A DNA stretch of 64,000 nucleotides. It comes from Allostella sp. ATCC 35155 (lineage in GTDB: Bacteria > Pseudomonadota > Alphaproteobacteria > ATCC43930 > Allostellaceae). Numbering within the stretch: the stretch's first letter is position 1; every line of letters begins with the position of its first letter. The notes beneath the pieces were generated by a model. The model worked only from the letters and a program-made list of their open reading frames with translations. It searched no databases and was not told the origin of the DNA. The position numbers and the translations under genes were made by a program. Positions 52,411 through 61,395 of the stretch are shown here, piece by piece. The DNA lies in assembly GCA_006738865.1 (NCBI GenBank), contig AP019701.1:2166001-2230000 (forward strand). Reading direction: 5' to 3'.

Positions 52411-53061
52411 GTGGCCGATATTTTTCAAGAAGTTGACGAAGACCTGCGGCGCGATCGTGCGACCGCGCTATGGCGACGCTACGGCGTCTATGTGATCGGC
52501 GTGGCGGTCGTGCTGGTGCTTGCCACCGCGGCGTGGTCGGGGTGGCAGTACTACCGGACGAACCAGCGGCTGGCCGCCGGGGACCGCTTCACCCAGGCGA
52601 TGCTGCAGGCGAACCAGGGACAGGTCGACGAGGCGACCACCGGCTTCGCGGCCGTCGCGTCGGACGGTCCCGCCGGCTATGCCGTCATGGCGCGCATGCA
52701 GGGCGCCGTCCTCAAGGTCCGCGCCGGTGATCAGGCCGGGGCGGCCGCGATCTACGAGGGCGTTGCGGCCGACGCCGACGCGCCGGAGATCTATCGCCGC
52801 GCCGCACTGCTGCTGTCGGTGATGCTGCAGGTCGACACCGGCGATCCCGCGACGCTGTCCACGCGCCTCGATCCGCTGGCTGCCGACGACAGCCCGTGGC
52901 GGTTCTCGGCGCGCGAACTCCAGGCCGTCCTGGCCCTGCGCGCCGGCGACCAGGCACGGGCCCGGGCGCTCCTAGAACCCCTGTCGGCCGATGCGACGGC
53001 GCCGCAGTCGCTGCGCAACCGGGCTGGCGAAATGCTGCGCGCGCTGGGTGGTGGTGCATGA
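52411..53061 (+). CDS. YfgM-like membrane-anchored tetratricopeptide protein
   Basis: A 216-residue protein: short cytoplasmic N-terminus (MADIFQEVDEDLRRDRATALWRRYG), one membrane helix (VYVIGVAVVLVLATAAWSGW), then a periplasmic TPR-like domain. This is the usual alphaproteobacterial neighbour of bamB and der and corresponds to E. coli YfgM, a chaperone-network ancillary SecYEG partner. The GTG at 52411 gives the conserved start and has GGAG 8 nt upstream. The stop overlaps the bamB start. Confidence 0.87.
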   Translation: MADIFQEVDEDLRRDRATALWRRYGVYVIGVAVVLVLATAAWSGWQYYRTNQRLAAGDRFTQAMLQANQGQVDEATTGFAAVASDGPAGYAVMARMQGAVLKVRAGDQAGAAAIYEGVAADADAPEIYRRAALLLSVMLQVDTGDPATLSTRLDPLAADDSPWRFSARELQAVLALRAGDQARARALLEPLSADATAPQSLRNRAGEMLRALGGGA

Positions 53062-54395
53062 TGTCGGGCCTTTCTCGTTCCGCCCATCGCGGCATCGCGG
53101 TCGTTCTGCTGGGCGCCGGCCTGGTCGCAGGCTGCGACTGGTTCGGCGAGTCGCTGCCGCCGCCATTGCCCGGCACCCGCCTCTCGGTGCTGGCGCTCGA
53201 CCGGCAGATTCGCCCCGATCCGGCACTGGCCGATCTCCGGGTGGAACTGCCGCGGCCGGTGGAGAACGCCGAATGGCCGCAGGCCGGCGGCTATCCCAAT
53301 CACGTCATGCACCATCTGGCGCTGGGCGACGCGCCGAAGGTCGCATGGCGGGCCAGCCTCGGTGAGGGTGGCGGCGACGACCGTCGCATCATCGCGACGC
53401 CCGTGGTCGCAGGTGGCGCCGTCTATGCGATGGACTCCGGGCGGCGCGTCTCGGCGCTGAACGCGGCGTCCGGCAACGCGATCTGGAGCTTCGACGTCCG
53501 CCCGGAGGGCGAGCGCGACGGCGGGTTCGGCGGCGGCGTGGCCTATGCCGACGGCCGCGTCTTCGTCGCCACCGGCTGGGCGGAGGTGATCGCGCTCGAC
53601 GCCGCCAGCGGCAAGCTGATCTGGCGCGCGCCGCTGGGCGGGCCTTCGCGCACGGCCCCGACCGTCTCGGGCGGCCGCGTCTTCGCGGTGACGATCGACA
53701 ACCAGGTGGACGCCCTATCGGCCGAGGACGGCCGCAAGCTGTGGAACCAGCCGGCCATCTCGGAAACGGCCGGCTTGATGGGCGGGGCGAGCCCGGCCGT
53801 CGAGGGTGATGCGGTCGTCGCCGCCTTCACCTCCGGCGAACTCTTCGCCATGCGGGTCGAGAACGGCCGGGTGGCGTGGCAGGACAACCTCGCCGCCGTG
53901 CGCCGCATCGACGCCATCTCGGACCTCGCGGACATCCGCGGCCGGCCGGTAGTCGATCGCGGCACCGTCTTCGCCGTCAGCCATTCCGGGCGCATGGTGG
54001 CGATCGACCTGCGCACCGGGAACCGGATCTGGGAGCAGGAGATCGGCAGCCTGGAGAGCCCCTGGGTCGCCGGGGACTTCATCTATGTCCTGACGCCCGA
54101 CTCCGAGGTGGTGTGCCTGTCGCGCGGCGACGGCCGGATCCGCTGGGTGCGGCCGCTGCCGCGCCATCGGCGCGAGGTCGAGCGCAAGGATCCGCTGTTC
54201 TGGACCGGCCCGGTGGTGGCGGGCGATCGCGTCGTGGTGGTCGGCTCGAACAAGGAGGCCTTCGCGATCTCGCCGTACACCGGCGAGCTGCTGGGGACGA
54301 TCCAGCTTCCCGATCCGATCTATGCGGCGCCGGTGGTGGCCGGTCGCACGCTGTATCTCGTGACCGACGAAGCCGTCCTGATCGCACTGCGCTAG
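53058..54395 (+). CDS. bamB: BamB-like PQQ-repeat lipoprotein, outer-membrane assembly
   Basis: A 445-residue protein with a lipoprotein signal (IAVVLLGAGLVAGC, lipid-modified Cys about residue 26). The rest is an eight-bladed beta-propeller with repeating blades such as VSALNAASGNAIWSFDV, VIALDAASGKLIWRAPL and MVAIDLRTGNRIWEQE. BamB belongs to the BAM complex that inserts outer-membrane proteins. Order YfgM-like/bamB/der is conserved in many proteobacteria. ATG 53058 or 53061 are both possible. Confidence 0.92.
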   Translation: MMSGLSRSAHRGIAVVLLGAGLVAGCDWFGESLPPPLPGTRLSVLALDRQIRPDPALADLRVELPRPVENAEWPQAGGYPNHVMHHLALGDAPKVAWRASLGEGGGDDRRIIATPVVAGGAVYAMDSGRRVSALNAASGNAIWSFDVRPEGERDGGFGGGVAYADGRVFVATGWAEVIALDAASGKLIWRAPLGGPSRTAPTVSGGRVFAVTIDNQVDALSAEDGRKLWNQPAISETAGLMGGASPAVEGDAVVAAFTSGELFAMRVENGRVAWQDNLAAVRRIDAISDLADIRGRPVVDRGTVFAVSHSGRMVAIDLRTGNRIWEQEIGSLESPWVAGDFIYVLTPDSEVVCLSRGDGRIRWVRPLPRHRREVERKDPLFWTGPVVAGDRVVVVGSNKEAFAISPYTGELLGTIQLPDPIYAAPVVAGRTLYLVTDEAVLIALR

Positions 54396-54398
54396 CGG

Positions 54399-55769
54399 AT
54401 GACACCCCGGATCGCGATCGTCGGTCGGCCCAACGTCGGCAAGTCGACGCTCTTCAACCGCCTCGCGGGCCGCAAGCTCGCCATCGTCGACGACCTGCCC
54501 GGCGTGACCCGCGACCGGCGAGAGGCGGAAGCGCACCTCGGGCCCTTGCGCTTCACCGCGATCGACACGGCCGGCCTGGAGGATGTCCGCGACGAGAGCC
54601 TCGAGGCGCGCATGCGCGCCCAGACGGAGGCCGCCGTCGACGAGGCGGACCTGGTGCTGATGGTGATCGACGGCCGCGATGGCGTGACGCCGATCGACAG
54701 CCACTTCGCCGGCTGGCTGCGACGCCGTCAGCGGCCGGTCGTCCTCGTCGTCAACAAATGCGAGGGCCGGGCCGGGCTGTCGGCACAGGGCGAGGCCTAT
54801 GCGCTGGGCCTTGGCGACCCCGTCGCCATTTCGGCCGAGCACGGCGAAGGCATGGCCGAACTCTACGATGCGCTCGTCACGGCGGTCGGCGATCCGCCCG
54901 ACGAGGTCGAGAGCGCGCCGGAGGGCGAGGAGGCCGAGGCCGCGCCGGACCAGCCGATCTCGATGGCCATCGTCGGCCGCCCCAATGTCGGCAAGTCGAC
55001 GTTGACCAACCGCCTCATCGGCGAGGACCGGATGCTGACGGGTCCGGAAGCCGGGATCACCCGCGACGCCATCTCGGTCGACTGGGAGTATCGCGGCCGC
55101 CGGCTGCGGCTGGTCGATACGGCGGGGTTGCGGCGCCGCGCCAACGTCGTCGAGCGCCTGGAGAAGCTGGCGACCGACGACAGCGACCGCGCCATCCGAT
55201 TTGCCCAGGTGGTGGTGCTGGTGCTGGACGCGACCCAGCCGATGGAGAAGCAGGATCTGACGATCGCCCGGCGCGTCATCGACGAGGGTCGCGCCATGGT
55301 GATCGCGGTCAGCAAGTGGGATCTCGTCGAGGACCGGCAGGCTGCCCTGCAGCGCTTCCGCGACCGCCTCGAGACCTCGCTGCAGCAGGTCAAGGGCATC
55401 GAACTGGTGCCGGTTTCGGGCGAGACGGGGGCGGGCGTGCCGCGCTTGATGGAGGCGGTGTTCCGGACGTTCGAGGCCTGGAACCGCCGCGTGCCGACCC
55501 ATGCGCTGAACCGCTGGCTGAAGGTGATGACCGAGCGCCATCCGCCGCCGATGGTCCAGGGCCGGCGCCTGCGCCTGCGCTACCTGACCCAGACCAAGGT
55601 TCGTCCGCCGACCTTCCAGCTGTTCCTCAGCCGCCCCGACGCCCTGCCGGACGATTACGGGCGCTATGTCGTGAACGGCCTGCGCGAGGATTTCGCCATC
55701 CCGGCCGTGCCGATCCGCCTGGTCCTGCGGCGCTCGGACAATCCCTTCGCCGGCAAGGACGACAGTTAG
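54399..55769 (+). CDS. der: ribosome biogenesis GTPase Der (EngA)
   Basis: A 456-residue protein with two tandem GTPase domains: first G1 [12 protein letters not shown], DxxG in DTAGLED, NKCE; second G1 [20 protein letters not shown] and SKWD. A C-terminal KH-like domain follows ([45 protein letters not shown]). It is essential for 50S ribosome maturation. It starts 3 bp after bamB. Its stop overlaps the stop of the convergent glycosyltransferase gene by 4 bp. Confidence 0.96.
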   Translation: MTPRIAIVGRPNVGKSTLFNRLAGRKLAIVDDLPGVTRDRREAEAHLGPLRFTAIDTAGLEDVRDESLEARMRAQTEAAVDEADLVLMVIDGRDGVTPIDSHFAGWLRRRQRPVVLVVNKCEGRAGLSAQGEAYALGLGDPVAISAEHGEGMAELYDALVTAVGDPPDEVESAPEGEEAEAAPDQPISMAIVGRPNVGKSTLTNRLIGEDRMLTGPEAGITRDAISVDWEYRGRRLRLVDTAGLRRRANVVERLEKLATDDSDRAIRFAQVVVLVLDATQPMEKQDLTIARRVIDEGRAMVIAVSKWDLVEDRQAALQRFRDRLETSLQQVKGIELVPVSGETGAGVPRLMEAVFRTFEAWNRRVPTHALNRWLKVMTERHPPPMVQGRRLRLRYLTQTKVRPPTFQLFLSRPDALPDDYGRYVVNGLREDFAIPAVPIRLVLRRSDNPFAGKDDS

Positions 55770-57439
55770 CCGCCGAAGGTTTCGAGGGTGTCGGCTGCTC
55801 GGGCGATCGGCGCCGTCCAGTCGTTGGGACCGTCCGAACGGAAGAGGCGGACGGAAGGATACCAGGGCGAACGGTCGCCGCCGGCCGGCACCAGCCAATG
55901 CCAGAGCAGGCCGCTGCCGCGCGGCAGCAGCACCCAGCATGGCCGTCCCAGCGCCCCCGCGAGGTGGGCGGTCGAGTTGCTGGCGGCGATCACGAGGTCG
56001 ACCGCAGCGATCTGCGCCATGAGGCCGTCGATGTCCGCGACCGGGTCGATGTCGGGATCGACATGGACCTGTCCGCCGGCCGCCGTGATCTCGGCGGCGC
56101 AGTCGCCGTGCTGCAGGCTGATCCAGCGGGCAGGGCGACGGGCGAAGAGGGGATGCCAGTCGGCCAGCGGGATCGACTTGCGGTGTCCGAAGGCGGCGTT
56201 GGTGCTGCGCCACGCGATGCCGACGACGAGCCCGGGATGATCCCGCCGGTAGCGGGCTGCGAGGTCCGCCACCCGGCCCGCGTCGGCGGAGAGGTATGCG
56301 GCGCGGTCGGGAAAGGCACCGAGGTTCGGGCGGAAGAGGCCCGGCAGGCGGCTTGCGGGCAGGTGCGCCGCGATGGCCGGGGGCGGCCCGCCGCGGGCGA
56401 CGGCCGCAATGTCCGGCATCGAGCGGCGAACCGCTGGCAGCAGGCGAGGGTCGCACTCGATCACCAGGCGGCCGGTCCTGGCGGCGGCGTCCTGCGCCAT
56501 CCCGAGGGAGAGCACCTCGTCGCCGATCCCGTGCTCGCTCCACAGCAGGACGCCGTCGACCGCCGCAGCGCCGTCCCATTCGGGGACGGCATGGCGCCGG
56601 GTTCGCGTCGCACTCCAGTGCCGGTCGAGTTCGGTCCACGCTTCGGCGAGCCGCCCGGCGCCGGCCAGCGCGTGCCCGAAATTGTAGCTCCGCGCCGTCC
56701 CCCCGGGGTCGATCCGGTCGGCTGCCGCATATTCCGCGACCGCTTCGGGATAGCGGCCGGCGAGCATCAGCAGGTTGGCGAGATTGGCCCGGATTTCGGG
56801 AGCACGCGGGGCAAGGGTGGCGGCCCGCCGCAGGGCGGCCTCCGCCTCGGGCCAGCGCCCCAGCTCCTGCAGCGCGCTGCCGAGATTGGAGAAGTCGCCC
56901 GCCTGTGCGACGCCGAGCGCCACCACCCGTTGCAGCCGTGCGGCGGCGGCCTGATGGGCGCCCGCCGCCGCGGCCTCACCCGCTTCCTCGCGCAGCATGG
57001 CCGACAGCACTGCGCGTGGCCCGCGGTCCGTGCTTCGCGCGGCGAGGGGTTGGCAGGCCGCGATCGCCTCCGACCTGCGACCCAGGCGGCGCAGGCCGGC
57101 CACCAGCGCCAGCCCGGCGCCGAGGTCGGTCGGTCGCAGACGCGCCGCCTCGGCATAGGCGGCGATCGCGTCATCCGCATGTCCCAGCGCCGACAGCAGA
57201 TGGCCCAGTTCCAGCGCGATCCGCCCTTCGCGGGGCGCGGCGCGCGCCGCCCGCGTCAGCAGGTCGAGAGCGTCCGAGGTGTTGCCGGCGCGTCGGCGCG
57301 CATAGGCGAGCAGGCGCAGGGCACCCGCATGTTCGGGATCGGCGGCGAGGATGGCCTCGCAGCGGCGGACGAGCAGCGGGATGCGGCCGGCATGGGCAAC
57401 CGCCAGGGCGGACCGATAAAGCGCGTCCGTCGGGGCCAT
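55766..57439 (-). CDS. TPR-repeat protein with glycosyltransferase-like C-terminal domain
   Basis: A 557-residue protein. The N-terminal ~270 residues hold around seven TPR motifs (for example [60 protein letters not shown]). The C-terminal part has a GT-B-like fold resembling GT9/GT41-type enzymes: [27 protein letters not shown], and the donor-site-like [24 protein letters not shown]. Related proteins occur in surface polysaccharide or protein O-glycosylation loci, but no such cluster is near. The donor and acceptor are unknown. Confidence 0.82.
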   Translation of the reverse strand: MAPTDALYRSALAVAHAGRIPLLVRRCEAILAADPEHAGALRLLAYARRRAGNTSDALDLLTRAARAAPREGRIALELGHLLSALGHADDAIAAYAEAARLRPTDLGAGLALVAGLRRLGRRSEAIAACQPLAARSTDRGPRAVLSAMLREEAGEAAAAGAHQAAAARLQRVVALGVAQAGDFSNLGSALQELGRWPEAEAALRRAATLAPRAPEIRANLANLLMLAGRYPEAVAEYAAADRIDPGGTARSYNFGHALAGAGRLAEAWTELDRHWSATRTRRHAVPEWDGAAAVDGVLLWSEHGIGDEVLSLGMAQDAAARTGRLVIECDPRLLPAVRRSMPDIAAVARGGPPPAIAAHLPASRLPGLFRPNLGAFPDRAAYLSADAGRVADLAARYRRDHPGLVVGIAWRSTNAAFGHRKSIPLADWHPLFARRPARWISLQHGDCAAEITAAGGQVHVDPDIDPVADIDGLMAQIAAVDLVIAASNSTAHLAGALGRPCWVLLPRGSGLLWHWLVPAGGDRSPWYPSVRLFRSDGPNDWTAPIARAADTLETFGG

Positions 57440-57453
57440 CGCGGATGCCGGGG

Positions 57454-58428
57454 TCAGCGCGGTGCCGGCACCGCCATGCCGCGCTGCTCCATCACCCGGC
57501 GCAGGATATCGGGCCGGTCGGTGATGATGCCGTCGACGCCACGGTCGATCAGTCGGGCCATGTCCTCGGCCGCGTTGACCGTCCAGACCACGACCGGCAG
57601 GCCAAGCCGGCGCGCTTCGGCGAGATCGGCGTCGGTCGGGTCGCGCCAGAAGGGCGACCAGACCGCGCCTCCGGCGGCCTTGACCATGCGCGGCACGGAG
57701 CCGTCGTGATCGGCGGGGGCGATGCCGTCCGTCCAGGGACTGACGGTGCTGCTGCCGGCCTGGATCGTGTCCAGGAACTGCTGCTGGGCGGACAGATGCA
57801 CCGTCGGGATGGCGGGCCGCCTAGCGCGGACGAGCCGCAGCGTGCGCCAGTCGAAGGACTGGATGGTGACCCGGCCAGCCATCCCCGCGGCATCGATCGT
57901 CGCGAGCAGGCGCTCGACGATCCGTTCCGGCGAGGCCGTCTCCTCCGGGCGGCGGGGATCGATCTTGGTCTCGATGTTGAAGCGGATACCGGGGTTCGCC
58001 TGCACGGCCGGCATGGCGAAGAGCTGGGCCAGCGTCGGGATGCGCTCGCCGTCGACGGCACGCTGGTCGGGATAGCGGCGGACATGGCGCGAGGCGGGCT
58101 CGGCGCGGCCGACATCGTAGGCCGCGAGCGCAGCGGCGGAGAGGTCGCGGATCAGCGGCGTCGGAGCGACGATCCAGGTTCCGTCCGGGCCCCGGGTCAG
58201 TTCGGGATTGAGGCGCGCATCGTGATGAATGACGACCACGCCGTCCGCCGTCAGCCGGGTGTCGAGTTCGAGCACGGAGACGCCCAGCGCCAGCGAGCCG
58301 GCGAATGCGGTCAGCGAGTTCTCGGGCCAGAGGCCGCGGCCGCCGCGATGCGATTGCAGTTCGAAGGCCGCCGCGACCGGAGCCGCGAGGGCGACGAGGG
58401 CGAGTGCGGCGGCGGCCAGCAGCCTCAC
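57454..58428 (-). CDS. exported glycerophosphodiester phosphodiesterase
   Basis: A 324-residue protein with a Sec leader (MRLLAAAALALVALAAPVAAA). GDPD motifs: HRGGRGLWPENSLTAF (catalytic His, Arg and metal Glu), LELDTRLTADGVVVIHHDARL (metal Glu-Asp, second His), IRFNIETKIDP (metal Glu) and a C-terminal VWTVNAAEDMARLIDRGVDGIITDRPDIL. It releases glycerol 3-phosphate from glycerophosphodiesters in the periplasm. The ATG overlaps the stop of the SDR gene (ATGA), so they are coupled. Confidence 0.93.
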   Translation of the reverse strand: MRLLAAAALALVALAAPVAAAFELQSHRGGRGLWPENSLTAFAGSLALGVSVLELDTRLTADGVVVIHHDARLNPELTRGPDGTWIVAPTPLIRDLSAAALAAYDVGRAEPASRHVRRYPDQRAVDGERIPTLAQLFAMPAVQANPGIRFNIETKIDPRRPEETASPERIVERLLATIDAAGMAGRVTIQSFDWRTLRLVRARRPAIPTVHLSAQQQFLDTIQAGSSTVSPWTDGIAPADHDGSVPRMVKAAGGAVWSPFWRDPTDADLAEARRLGLPVVVWTVNAAEDMARLIDRGVDGIITDRPDILRRVMEQRGMAVPAPR

Positions 58429-59147
58429 GCGAAGGCGACCCGCTCGCCCTGCGCCGTATAGGCCGGCAGCAGCATCGGCAGCATGGCGCGCGCGGCCTCC
58501 TCCGGGGCACGCACCGCATCGGCCTTCTCGCCGGGGAAGGCGGCGGCCCGCAGGCCCGTGCGCATAGGGCCGGGATCGAAGATGTTGGCCTTGACTGACG
58601 TCGTCGCCAGCTCGGCGGCATAGAGGCGCGCCAGCGTCTCGAGGCCGCCCTTGCTGACGGCATAGCCGGCCCAGTAGGCGTCACGCCCGCCGGCCTCGGC
58701 GCAGCTCACGAAGACCGCACGGCCCGCGTCGGACAGGCGGAGCAGCGGATCGAGGCTGCGGATCAGGCGCCAGTTGGCCGTCAGGTTGACGGCCAGGACG
58801 TCGGCCCAGTGCTCCGGCCGGATATGCCCGACGGGCGTCAGCGTGCCGAGCGCGCCGGCCGCCGCGACCAGCATGTCGACCTTGCCGAAGCGCTCGTGCA
58901 GGGCGGCGCCCAGCTGGTCGATGCGATCCGATTCCTTGAGATCGAGCGGCACGAGGGTGGCGCTGCCGCCGGCGCGGCGGACTGCGTCGTCGGTCTCTTC
59001 CAGCCCGCCGACCGTGCGGGCGACGAGCACGAGATGGGCGCCTTCGGCGGCGATGGCTGCGGCCGCGGCGGCGCCGAAGCCGCGCGAAGCCCCGGTGACG
59101 ACGGCGACGCGCCCCGCCAGACGGCGGGGGTGGACAGGTTCGGACAT
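58425..59147 (-). CDS. SDR-family oxidoreductase
   Basis: A 240-residue classical SDR: cofactor motif TGASRGFG, AAAGA in place of NNAG, catalytic Ser in VFVSCAEAGG and YxxxK as YAVSK. In contrast to the SDR gene at 5590, its active site is intact. The radA-cvpA-purF-SDR order is conserved in many alphaproteobacteria, though the substrate is unknown. It lies 5 bp after the purF stop and is coupled to the glycerophosphodiesterase gene. Confidence 0.93.
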   Translation of the reverse strand: MSEPVHPRRLAGRVAVVTGASRGFGAAAAAAIAAEGAHLVLVARTVGGLEETDDAVRRAGGSATLVPLDLKESDRIDQLGAALHERFGKVDMLVAAAGALGTLTPVGHIRPEHWADVLAVNLTANWRLIRSLDPLLRLSDAGRAVFVSCAEAGGRDAYWAGYAVSKGGLETLARLYAAELATTSVKANIFDPGPMRTGLRAAAFPGEKADAVRAPEEAARAMLPMLLPAYTAQGERVAFA

Positions 59148-59152
59148 GAAGG

Positions 59153-60613
59153 TCAGGCGATCTCGGCGAGTAGGGACAGCTGCGAGGACGTTCCTGCCGC
59201 GTCGTAGTCGGCCAGCTGGGTGGGATAGTCGCCGGTGAAGCAGGCGTCGCAGAATTGCGGCTGACTGTTGTTGCGGCCGTCGTGGCCCATCGCCCGGTAG
59301 AGCCCGTCGATCGAGATGAAGGCCAGGGAATCGGCGCCGATGTACTTGGCCATGCCGGCGACGTCGAAGCGGGAGGCGAGCAGCCGCTCCCGCTCCGGGG
59401 TGTCGATGCCGTAGAAGCAGGAATTCGTCGTGGGCGGGCTCGAAATCCGCATATGCACTTCGCGCGCTCCGGCCTGGCGCACCATCTCGACGATCTTGGT
59501 GGAGGTCGTCCCGCGCACGATGCTGTCGTCGACCAGGACCACGCGCTTGCCCTCGATCATGGCGCGGTTGGCGTTGTGCTTCAGCTTCACGCCGAGATGG
59601 CGGATATGGTCGGTCGGCTCGATGAAGGTGCGGCCGACATAGTGGTTGCGGATGATGCCGAGCTCGAACGGCACCTTGGCCGCCGCGGCATAGCCGATCG
59701 CCGCCGGCACGCCCGAGTCGGGGACGGGGATCACCACGTCCGCGTCGATATGGCTTTCGAGGGCCAGTTCGGCGCCGATGCGCTTGCGCGCCTCGTAGAC
59801 GCTGCTGCCTTCGACGATGCTGTCCGGCCGGGCGAAGTAGATGTACTCGAAGACGCAGAAGCGCTTGGGCGGCCGCGCGAACGGGAAGATGCTGCGGATG
59901 CCGCTCTCGTCGATGACGACCATCTCGCCGGGCTCGACATCGCGCACGAAGTCCGCGCCGATGATGTCGAAGGCGCAGGTCTCGGACGTCAGGATCCAGG
60001 TCGAGCCGAGTCGCCCCAGCACGAGCGGCCGCACCCCCAGCGGGTCGCGCACGCCGACCAGTTCCTTGCTCGACAGCGCCACCAGGGAATAGGCGCCCTC
60101 GACGCGATGCAGCGCGTCGATCATGCGGTCGACGACGGTGGCACGCAGGCTGGTCGCGATGAGATGGACGATGACCTCGGTATCGGTCGTCGACTGGAAG
60201 AGGCTGCCACGCCGCACCAGTTCCCGGCGGATGCCATAGGAGTTCGTCAGGTTGCCGTTGTGGCAGATCGCGAGCCCGCCGAATGCGAAGTCGGCGAACA
60301 GCGGCTGGACGTTGCGCAGGGTCGTGTCGCCGGTCGTGGCGTAGCGGACATGGCCGATCGCGGTCGAGCCGACCAGCGACTGCATGGTCGAGGGCGCGCT
60401 GAAATTCTCACCCACCTGGCCGAGGCCGCGATGGGCGTGGAACTGCACACCGTCGTACGACACGATGCCGGCCGACTCCTGGCCGCGGTGCTGGAGGGCG
60501 TGGAGGCCGAGCGCGGCATGGGCGGCTGCCTCGGGATGTCCGAAGATCCCGAAGACGCCGCACTCCTCCTTGAAGTGATCGTCGTCGAAGGGATGGGTGG
60601 TCAGCGTCTGCAT
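59153..60613 (-). CDS. purF: amidophosphoribosyltransferase PurF
   Basis: A 486-residue enzyme of the first committed step in purine synthesis (PRPP plus glutamine to phosphoribosylamine). An N-terminal propeptide of about 17 residues (to HFKEE) precedes the catalytic Cys18 of CGVFGIFG. Glutaminase: GHVRYATTGD, ICHNGNLTN. PRTase: PRPP motif VVLVDDSIVRGTTS and SGVPAAIGYAAAAKVPFELGIIRNHYVGRTFI. The conserved Cys residues of the Fe-S/pro type (CFYGIDTP, CDACFTGDYP) occur near the C-terminus, so it may carry the 4Fe-4S cluster of the Bacillus-type enzyme. Confidence 0.96.
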   Translation of the reverse strand: MQTLTTHPFDDDHFKEECGVFGIFGHPEAAAHAALGLHALQHRGQESAGIVSYDGVQFHAHRGLGQVGENFSAPSTMQSLVGSTAIGHVRYATTGDTTLRNVQPLFADFAFGGLAICHNGNLTNSYGIRRELVRRGSLFQSTTDTEVIVHLIATSLRATVVDRMIDALHRVEGAYSLVALSSKELVGVRDPLGVRPLVLGRLGSTWILTSETCAFDIIGADFVRDVEPGEMVVIDESGIRSIFPFARPPKRFCVFEYIYFARPDSIVEGSSVYEARKRIGAELALESHIDADVVIPVPDSGVPAAIGYAAAAKVPFELGIIRNHYVGRTFIEPTDHIRHLGVKLKHNANRAMIEGKRVVLVDDSIVRGTTSTKIVEMVRQAGAREVHMRISSPPTTNSCFYGIDTPERERLLASRFDVAGMAKYIGADSLAFISIDGLYRAMGHDGRNNSQPQFCDACFTGDYPTQLADYDAAGTSSQLSLLAEIA

Positions 60614-60736
60614 CGCCGTTCTCCGCTGCCCGTCCGCTGCGGCCGATCCGTCCAGGGCCGCCTGCGAGGGCTTATAGCTGTCCGAAAAGAGTCACGCACG
60701 CGCTTTCCTGCCTGCCCGCCGGCATAAAGCGCGAAG

Positions 60737-60754
60737 GCCGGCCCTAGGGCCGGC
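60737..60754. terminator. 18-bp perfect palindrome spanning the cvpA stop, possible weak terminator
   Basis: GCCGGC, CCTAGG and GCCGGC form one continuous palindrome. It spans the cvpA stop codon (60744-60746). On the minus strand it is followed by CTTCGCGCTTTAT, so there is no proper T-run. It could pause polymerase between cvpA and purF, which lies 131 bp downstream. Confidence 0.35.
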
Positions 60755-61394
60755 TCTGATTGATCATTCGGTCCATGTCTCGCCGTTCGTTCGGACTGTA
60801 GCCCGGCTTCGGCGGCGGCGTGCCGACCGGCGGGCTGGTCAGGGCGTCGAACGTGCGGCGGGTGTCCCGGGTCTGCTCGCCGAGCCGGCGGGTCTCGTCG
60901 GCGGCGCGGTCCCGGAACTCCTTGGGCACGAGCTTGGTCAGCCATGTGGCCCCTTGCTGCACCAATGGCAAGGCGCGCGCCTCTTTGACCCAGGGCGGAT
61001 GGTCGGCCGCGGGCACGGCCCAGGTCATCAGCAGGTAGGCGAGGCAGACGAGGACGCCGCCGCGCACGATCCCGAAGAGGAGGCCGAGCGTGCGATCGAC
61101 CGCGCTGAGCGCGCTGCCGCGCACGCGCGTCGCGATGCCATGGCTGATCAGCGAGAAGATGATCAGGGCGAACAGGAACAGCACCGCGCCGAGCGCGATG
61201 TCGGCGATGAGGCCGGACCCGAGCAGGTCGTGGGCGTGCGGACGCAGCGGCGCAAAGCCGTAGAGCGCGACGAGGGCCGCGCCGATCCAGCCGGCGACGG
61301 CCAGCACCTCGCGGACGAAGCCGCGCATCAGGGCGAACAGCGCCGACAGGATGATGACGCCGACGATGGCGATGTCGAGATAGGTCCAGGTCAT
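60744..61394 (-). CDS. cvpA: CvpA-family membrane protein (colicin V production-like)
   Basis: A 216-residue protein with four membrane helices at the N-terminus (IAIVGVIILSALFALMRGFVREVLAVAGW) and the GYG-like GFAPLRP and VDRTLGLLFGIVRGGVLV, which are typical of CvpA. The last 50 residues are Pro/Arg-rich and soluble. Its function is unclear; it is a regular neighbour of purF and contributes to envelope homeostasis in enterics. ATG 61394 (MTWTYLD) was chosen; the gene begins 1 bp after the radA stop. Confidence 0.9.
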   Translation of the reverse strand: MTWTYLDIAIVGVIILSALFALMRGFVREVLAVAGWIGAALVALYGFAPLRPHAHDLLGSGLIADIALGAVLFLFALIIFSLISHGIATRVRGSALSAVDRTLGLLFGIVRGGVLVCLAYLLMTWAVPAADHPPWVKEARALPLVQQGATWLTKLVPKEFRDRAADETRRLGEQTRDTRRTFDALTSPPVGTPPPKPGYSPNERRDMDRMINQSRP

Positions 61395-61395
61395 C

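Noticed and set aside
53876-57709. A 1277-codon open frame across bamB, der and the TPR gene
   Set aside because: It contradicts four well-supported genes on both strands and its translation is compositionally biased.
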